Of a DNA stretch of 64,000 bases, positions 59,801 through 64,000 are shown piece by piece (within the stretch, counting starts at the first letter, position 1; each line of letters starts with the position of its first letter). The notes under the pieces were generated by a model. That model was not told where the DNA came from, searched no databases, and was given only the letters and a program-made list of their open reading frames with translations. The DNA comes from Micropterix aruncella (lineage: Eukaryota; Arthropoda; Insecta; Lepidoptera; Micropterigidae): contig OX155957.1 of assembly GCA_944548615.1 (NCBI GenBank), forward strand, positions 22,544,758 through 22,608,757. Reading direction: 5' to 3'. The translations under genes and the position numbers were made by a program.

Positions 59801-62800
59801 GGCAGATTCCTTTCTCCAAGAAAGTAAAGTATCTGGGAGTCACGCTCGACCAGAAACTCACCTGGAACAGCCACCTAGATAAAACAATTCAAAAAGCTAA
59901 AAGTGCTTTGGGTATAAGCAGAAGACTGGCGGGGAAAAACTGGGGCCTTAACCCCAAGATCTCCCACTGGCTATACACTGCCATTGTGAGGCCGATAATC
60001 TCGTACGCCTCGGTGGTATGGTGCAACAAAGCCAACCAGAAAACTGTGATTACCAAACTAAACAATATCCAAAGGACGGCGTGCCTCATGACAACTGGCG
60101 CAATGTCCTCCACTCCTGGAGCAGCTCTAGATGCACTGCTGAACTTACCGCCCCTACACATTCATTTGCAACAGGTGGCGAAAGCCAGCATGTACAGGCT
60201 ATCTGCCCGAGAGAAGGTAAACTGGATCTCACAAGCACTAAGATCAGTTCTTGACTCAGTCAGTGAAAATCCAACCCTCAACATGGTATCAGACACCATG
60301 ATCCCACTCCTAAACTTTGGAAAACTTTTTACAGTGGAACTGCCGCCCAGAGACGACTGGCTAAAAAGCCAACTGCAATGGGAGGCCGGTAGCCTTAAAT
60401 GGTATACTGATGGGTCCAAATCGGGACTTGACGTAGGCTGTGGTATATATGGAGAGCGACCAAACTTCGAAAGAAGTGTAAACTTGGGAGAATACGCCTC
60501 CATATTCCAAGCGGAGGTCTACGCCATTATTGAATGTGCGGATATCAACCTCCAAAAGGACTACGCCAACCACCGTATCTATATCCACTCGGATAGCAAA
60601 GCAGCTCTTATTAATATGGCACTAGCCTCGAATACCATTAATTCGAAGCTAGTGCAAAACTGCATATCACTACTGAATTCCCTGGGCGAAAAGAACAGGG
60701 TAATTCTAAGATGGTTTCCCGGCCATGCAGGAATCGAGGGAAATGAAGAAGCCGACGAACTTGCTAGGACGGGAGCAAAGGGAACGTTATACGGCCCTGA
60801 ACCTTGCTGTGGCGTACCAAAAAGCCTTGCAAACCTAATGCTCAAACAAATGTGTTTAGAACAATCCGTCAACCACTGGAACAACACGCCAGGGTTGAAT
60901 CATTCCAAAGCGCTTATTAAGCCTTACGACCGTAAGACGGCCCGTGAGGCCCTATCGCTAAATAGGAACAATCTACGTATACTGGTAAGGGCGTTCACGG
61001 GGCATTGTGGCCTGAACAAACACATGTTCAACCTCAAGCTCAAAGACACAAAAATGTGCAGGTTCTGCCAAGGGGCAGAGGAAACTCCCCAGCACCTCAT
61101 GTGCGAGTGTGGCCCGCTGATGCGTAAAAGATACACCCACCTGGGTGGTCACTACCTCCAACCTGAGGAGGTAAAACAATCTGGCGCCAAAAGCCTGCTG
61201 CGGTTCTTAAAGGACACAAGGCCTAGCGCAGAACTATAGTAGGTGGCGAGCACAATAGATCAGCAATGGTCGCAGTGTTACAAGGCTCATAAAGACCTTA
61301 GAAAAGCCCCACTCAACAAATAAAAAAATAAAATATAATAAAAAAGGCGAGTTAGGAACCCACAGAAGATGAATATTTTCGTCCGGAACTTTATTATACA
61401 TCTTGCTCTATTTTCTTCGAACTTAAAGCATTCTAGGTAAGGCGGGATAGAAACCCACGAAAGAAGAATATAAGAAGAATATTTTCGCATAGCCGGATAA
61501 TAAACAAGGGAGGTTTGGAGACGTATATTTCTTATGACAGCGAAGGACAGTCGTCGACTTGACGTCTTCAAACCTTGAATCGATCAATTGACCACCCGAT
61601 CCAGCGTGACCATGGCGGACAAAGGGCGCTTCGGTCCGCAAAATATTCAAACTGAAAAACCGCTTACGTCAGGTAGAGGCCGCGGAAGCGAACTCGAACT
61701 CGTAACCAGGCGACGAAATCCGGCCAAATCTAGTAGTCAGGGGTGAGGTGGCCCGCTGGGTGCTTCCCAGTGCCTCACGTAAGGTGTTCGCTCCTGACGG
61801 GTGAGTGGCGTAGCTAGTGGACTCTGTTGTTCCTGAGTTTCTACGCTCATTCCAAGTTGAAAGAACGTTTACATATCTACACAACCTCCTGGGGTGACAG
61901 GTTCGCCCGTTGTAGAAGACACCTCGAAAGGGGGTGGGGTTATACAAGATAAAGAAGAAGTAGGGTATAACACAAAACTTCAACACTGAATCGATCATTT
62001 ACTAACAAAAGAAGAAAATCCGATGTGAAAATATACAAAAAACCTACCCGTTTGTCAACAAATGTCTTCTTACACTCGAGGCATTCTTCTCTCGAATTCA
62101 TGTGAATTCCTTTGATGTGACTCCTCAAAGCAGCTTTGATACTAAACTCCATCTCGCATACTTCACATATGAAATTCTTTAATTTCAAATGCACTGCTTC
62201 GATATGCTTGTTCAGGCCGCATTGGTCATGGAAGGCTCTATCGCAATCCGGACAGACGAACTTCCGCAAGCGTCCCCGGTGAAAGGCACGGCAATGAACG
62301 GTCAAATCATCTCGGAGAGTAAACGATTCTTCGCACTTCTCACACGAATACTGTCTCGGCTTCAAGTGCACCGAGTGCATGTGTTTATCTCGCATGAATT
62401 TCGTATAAAACCCCATATTGCAATCGTTGCAATTGAATTTTTTCACCTTAAAGTGAACCCTGTCGCGGTGCTTCTTTAAATGCTGTTTCAATTGAAAAGA
62501 CCGATCACATTCCGAACACGAGAATGGCTTCAATATCGGGTGCGCTCCTTCCGCTTGCGCTTCGTTCGTAAACCTCGCGGAGAAATCCTTCGGACTTTCA
62601 ATGTACGTACAGCGGTATCTAGCCGCTTCAGTAGACGGACCACATACCTCGATAATAATATGTCTTTTAACGTCTTCCCGACGTTCGTTTTCCAGGTTGT
62701 GATGTTTTAAATAAACATGTCTATTAAGATAACTCGCATATGAAAAAGCTTTCTTACATTCTCCACACGTATATTTCTTCATTTTATGAACCCCAGTCAC

Positions 62801-63217
62801 GTGAGAAATCAGATGCCACCTTGTATCAAAGCCTCGCTTACATTTCACACACATATGTTTATTTTCTTTCGGATTTTTACAACCACGGCAAATCAACATA
62901 ATCTCCTTGTTATATGTACACGTTGGCATTCGCTCACTTGTATCGAGAACAGAATCACAAACAACGCAAGAGAAATCGACAAATCTCGTCACAGAAACTT
63001 TCAGGTCTTTTAATTTGATTGCCGTTGCCATTTCTTTATTATCCGTTTCAACAGAAACGTATTCTTCTGGTTTGATAAGGCGAACAACGTCCTCTTCAAA
63101 TTCTAAAATATTCTCTCCGGTGTCAGACGGATCTAGATCTTCTTCTTTAACGACGACGTCACTCTCCATTTTTACTTCAATGTCTTCGATACATTCTCTA
63201 CTTTCTTGACGCTCCAT
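53810..63217 (-). CDS. C2H2 zinc-finger protein, copy 2 (intact), two exons
   Basis: Probable nuclear DNA-binding protein of 514 residues. Exon 1 is 63217-62048 (390 codons, true ATG in GAATGGAGC), exon 2 is 54184-53810, and the intron is 7863 bp with GT at 62047-62046 and AG at 54186-54185. The N-terminus is acidic (residues 20-60). A Cys4 module uses C84, C87, C110 and C113. Fingers start at C123, C151, C234, C263, C292, C322, C351 and C379, the last split by the intron and restored by splicing; exon 2 adds three more plus a terminal CPKC...HSC partial finger. Residues 173-232 form a finger-free spacer. All zinc ligands lost in copy 1 are kept here. The intron holds two MITEs, a C-rich tract, the 5.3-kb retrotransposon and repeat A. 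I do not recognise an orthologue. Confidence 0.85.
54226..54744. mobile_element. GC-rich MITE in the intron, gene copy 2
   Basis: Partner of 45095-45618. Its centre has a perfect 22-bp hairpin: arms 54350-54371 and 54383-54404, loop 11 nt (CCGTCAACCGT). In copy 1 the hairpin has mismatches. Confidence 0.65.
54923..55232. mobile_element. MITE with long inverted repeats in the intron, gene copy 2
   Basis: Partner of 45834-46146, with the same ends (GGGCCCGATTGC / GCAATCGAGCCC). Confidence 0.8.
55674..55942 (-). repeat. C-rich tract in the intron, gene copy 2
   Basis: Partner of 46558-46830, with runs of up to 15 C. It is G-rich in the gene's transcript. It lies just left of the retrotransposon insertion. 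Confidence 0.8.
56368..57611 (+). CDS. ORF1 of the RNase-H retrotransposon (RNA-binding, DUF4780-like)
   Basis: An uninterrupted frame runs from 56379 to TGA at 57609-57611. Its first in-frame ATG is at 56541 (356 residues), but an ATG at 56368 in the neighbouring frame (MDFKKIKI) is the probable natural start, implying a one-base indel between 56380 and 56396. The N-terminus is charged and disordered-looking, with a basic stretch KRTRSEEESPRENSKK. The middle (about 56915-57360) resembles the DUF4780 fold known from insect retroelement ORF1s (HRSLLTLI, FLGFTHRPGWVLITCENQNS). The C-terminus is Pro/Lys-rich. No CCHC knuckle is present, unlike the R1-like ORF1. The TGA overlaps the ATG of ORF2 (TGATG), suiting termination-reinitiation. 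Confidence 0.75.
57611..59341 (+). CDS. ORF2 part 1: endonuclease and start of reverse transcriptase
   Basis: Starts at the ATG that shares a base with the ORF1 stop. Residues 1-225 are an APE-type endonuclease: Asn14 in LQINLHHA, Glu41 in VQEPWI, GCDANAHHTAWGSSD, DITFAS and MSDHRQI. All expected catalytic positions are present, with DAN in place of the commoner DFN. The linker has WWNPKLDKLRKETRK. RT begins near residue 440 (SCGDDGI, FRPISLTSFLLKAMEK, HAYRRGKSTETAL). The frame breaks at about 59298-59302 and then reads out of frame to a stop at 59341. Confidence 0.88.
   Translation: MANIGNSTRILQINLHHAIAASAVTECCFTKGEIDIALVQEPWINNITIQGLNATGKILSYKGGKKPRACIVFKKNINFLPVTELCTNALSAAYINLKGWNGSRVILCSAYLSGEKQNPTEKLANLVEYARTQKAELLVGCDANAHHTAWGSSDINNRGELLNDFISTNCLCLLNKGCMPTFVTSARHEVLDITFASKNLARHIKNWHVRDDTSMSDHRQITFNLLNTVDCQTTTFRNPKATDWDAYRTTLRLNLETIQKKIKTRESLELAVAATTKGIINAYEESCPLKTKTSKRKVPWWNPKLDKLRKETRKLFNKAKQTLNWEEYKKALTEYNKEIRRAKRATWRSFCEDIVETPQGARVHKLLAKDKPNQIGRLRKPNGTFTTNEKETLEELISTHFPGAVTTSNAATAPHRPRNEDWSRAARIIRPDQVKWAVKSFKPYKSCGDDGIMPVLLQQGIDILTPYLVKIFRASYAWGHIPEEWTKVKVLFIPKAGRKDYALSKSFRPISLTSFLLKAMEKILDSYIREKILTVNPISCNQHAYRRGKSTETALLYLVDRVERRWKTNKSQYAHF
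59305..61239 (+). CDS. ORF2 part 2: reverse transcriptase core, RNase H and zinc-binding end
   Basis: Continues ORF2 one frame over and begins on TTG, so it is not an independent gene. RT motifs: CAFLDIEGAFDKT (first catalytic Asp), GCPQGGVLSPLLWN, catalytic YADD at residues 101-104 and KYLGVTLD. RNase H: WYTDGSKSG at about 366, AEVYAIIE, HSDSKAAL and WFPGHAGIEGNEEADELA, which supply the Asp-Glu-Asp-Asp set and the His. The C-terminus has the zinc-binding CRFCQGAEETPQHLMCEC. One missing base separates parts 1 and 2. A 5'-truncated sibling is at 26208-26515. Confidence 0.9.
   Translation: MEDKQIAVCAFLDIEGAFDKTPIKSLVKGLESKQVDNTTTRWVKAMLSNRTAKVALHGTNLEVTTTRGCPQGGVLSPLLWNLAIDQLLHRMAEARIDTQGYADDLVVIVRGFCQNTISHIMQKALTIVSNWCRENELSVNADKTVLVPFTNKRQLGGLKMPILNHRQIPFSKKVKYLGVTLDQKLTWNSHLDKTIQKAKSALGISRRLAGKNWGLNPKISHWLYTAIVRPIISYASVVWCNKANQKTVITKLNNIQRTACLMTTGAMSSTPGAALDALLNLPPLHIHLQQVAKASMYRLSAREKVNWISQALRSVLDSVSENPTLNMVSDTMIPLLNFGKLFTVELPPRDDWLKSQLQWEAGSLKWYTDGSKSGLDVGCGIYGERPNFERSVNLGEYASIFQAEVYAIIECADINLQKDYANHRIYIHSDSKAALINMALASNTINSKLVQNCISLLNSLGEKNRVILRWFPGHAGIEGNEEADELARTGAKGTLYGPEPCCGVPKSLANLMLKQMCLEQSVNHWNNTPGLNHSKALIKPYDRKTAREALSLNRNNLRILVRAFTGHCGLNKHMFNLKLKDTKMCRFCQGAEETPQHLMCECGPLMRKRYTHLGGHYLQPEEVKQSGAKSLLRFLKDTRPSAEL
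61240..61343 (+). other. 3' UTR and tail of the retrotransposon
   Basis: GTGGCGAGCACAATAGATCA..., ending CAACAAATAAAAAAATAAAA and TATAATAAAA before the target duplication. No canonical long poly(A). Confidence 0.85.
61550..61930 (-). repeat. Repeat A, intron subfamily, gene copy 2
   Basis: Partner of 47095-47470, with an 8-9 bp deletion near 61730 relative to it. Confidence 0.65.
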
Positions 63218-63247
63218 TCTGGGTGGCGACTTTTTCACACACAACAA

Positions 63248-63898
63248 GATTGACGTTTACCTTACCGACTAGTTCCCTAATAAATCTGTGCCGAATAGAT
63301 TATAGAACTGCCTCGTTGACAGTGTTGTCTTTACAAATAGAACTAGCCGCATTATGAATTGACAGTGTTGCGTTTACAAATATAAACATATTCGAACCTC
63401 AAAAAACATTTATTTTATCCGCAATTGTCTATTGACTATTATAGTCGAGGAAATAGTGAATAATTTTAGGACCTATTTTCCCAGATTGTGAAAGTAATTA
63501 AATCTGGTCTAGTATTGATGCTAATTAAGAAATTTCGAGTCTTGCAAGGATTATGAGGGTGTGTGGGGGGAGGTGCAATCGAATTGTAGTTATTTTCCTA
63601 GTTATAAATCTTTTCCATTTACTAGAATCCATCATTGAATGCACAAAAAACAATAAGCACAACCACAGCTCATATTTGGTACGGTGACGTTGGCATATTA
63701 TCTGCTATAGGAGTTTTCCTTATATGTTTCCTAATCGTTGTTTGAACCCACTTGGGACACGAACATTCGCCAACGTGTGGAGGCGGCATCAGACTGACGG
63801 GAAACTGATCGTTTATCGCGTTGACTGATTTTGATAATTTCCATCAGTCCGTTCATGATCAAGGTCACGGACTGAATTGATGTTAGAACACCCGTCTT
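63248..63898. other. Upstream region of zinc-finger gene 2
   Basis: Represents the state before the two retroelement insertions found upstream of gene 1 (intact GACGTTTACC and TAGTTCCCTAATAAATC). The promoter is presumably here, but no motif is decisive. Confidence 0.5.
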
Positions 63899-64000
63899 AG
63901 GCCCTTGTCGACACACGTTTTGTTGTCGTGAAAATCTACGGTTAATTCGTGTCTAGGCACGGTCAGTATTGTATCCAGATCACTATGGAAGCTTGTCGAC
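63899..64000. mobile_element. Harbinger-like MITE, left part (cut by window end)
   Basis: TTA followed by GGCCCTTGTCGACACACG and on to GGAAGCTTGTCGAC, identical in layout to 50240-50344, so this MITE also predates the duplication. Confidence 0.75.

Larger units (their letters stand above)
56011..61343 (+). mobile_element. Near-complete non-LTR retrotransposon with RNase H, 5.3 kb
   Basis: Copy 1 of the duplication has the empty site (TCTAGGTAAGGCGAGATAGG at about 46880-46900). Here the target AAGGCGAGTT is duplicated at 56001-56010 and 61344-61353. Layout: 5' UTR 56011-56367, ORF1, overlapping ORF2 with EN, RT and RNase H, a 100-bp 3' UTR and an A-rich tail. EN+RT+RNase H places it in the I/R1/LOA group of the jockey superfamily; I cannot narrow it further. 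It is antisense to the zinc-finger gene. Two single-base frame breaks make this copy non-autonomous as sequenced. Confidence 0.93.
52567..64000. repeat. Segmental duplication, copy 2 (continues past the window)
   Basis: Collinear with 43464-50344; longer only because of the 5.3-kb retrotransposon at 56011-61343. Repeat C partner at 53460-53705. Confidence 0.95.

Noticed and set aside
59305..61239. An independent RT-RNase H gene
   Set aside because: It starts mid-domain on TTG just after the upstream frame breaks; a single missing base explains both frames.

Overview
This window is eukaryotic, and it reads as an insect chromosome, most probably from a moth or butterfly (Lepidoptera). That assignment is inference from style: the DNA is AT-rich, it holds C2H2 zinc-finger genes with a GT-AG intron, tRNA-derived SINEs, R1-type and RNase-H-bearing non-LTR retrotransposons, Tc1/mariner, pogo-like, hAT and Harbinger-like transposons, and huge (TA)n tracts. 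There are no bacterial operons, rRNA genes, CRISPR arrays or genuine tRNA genes. A 200-base assembly gap lies inside a (TA)n tract.

Layout. From 1 to 10 kb are decayed repeats: a SINE, a Tc1 transposase fossil, an unnamed repeat family (called A here), a reverse-transcriptase fossil interrupted by a hAT insertion with an exact 8-bp target duplication, and a 140-bp-arm foldback. From 10.48 to 14.56 kb is a young, 5'-truncated R1-like retrotransposon with 17-bp target duplications. From 15 to 22 kb are repeats A and B, pogo-like MITEs and three long (TA)n tracts, one at the centre of a roughly 1.1-kb palindrome. From 23 to 42.7 kb is a mosaic of hAT, mariner, a pogo deletion derivative that keeps a PHD-like finger, several non-LTR fragments (some nested), and more copies of repeat A.

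From 43.46 kb to the right edge is the most gene-like part: a direct tandem segmental duplication of about 6.1 kb (copy 1 about 43.46-50.34 kb, copy 2 about 52.57 kb to the edge and beyond). Each copy holds one two-exon C2H2 zinc-finger gene on the minus strand, whose intron splits a finger. The copies have diverged. Copy 1 has an early stop codon, a lost zinc-ligand Cys, a lost zinc-ligand His and two retrotransposon insertions just upstream of its start. Copy 2 keeps all these features, but its intron carries a near-complete 5.3-kb non-LTR retrotransposon in antisense. Copy 1 is the empty site for that insertion, so its borders are exact to within the shared bases.

The genes do not form a pathway. 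The two zinc-finger paralogues are the only likely host genes; every other coding stretch belongs to mobile elements that move themselves (EN, RT and RNase H enzymes; DDE transposases) or are dead copies of such elements. The clearest new things to follow up are the zinc-finger pair with its TE-filled intron, the unnamed repeat family A (about ten copies, with open frames shared by several), and the palindrome built around a 0.6-kb (TA)n core.
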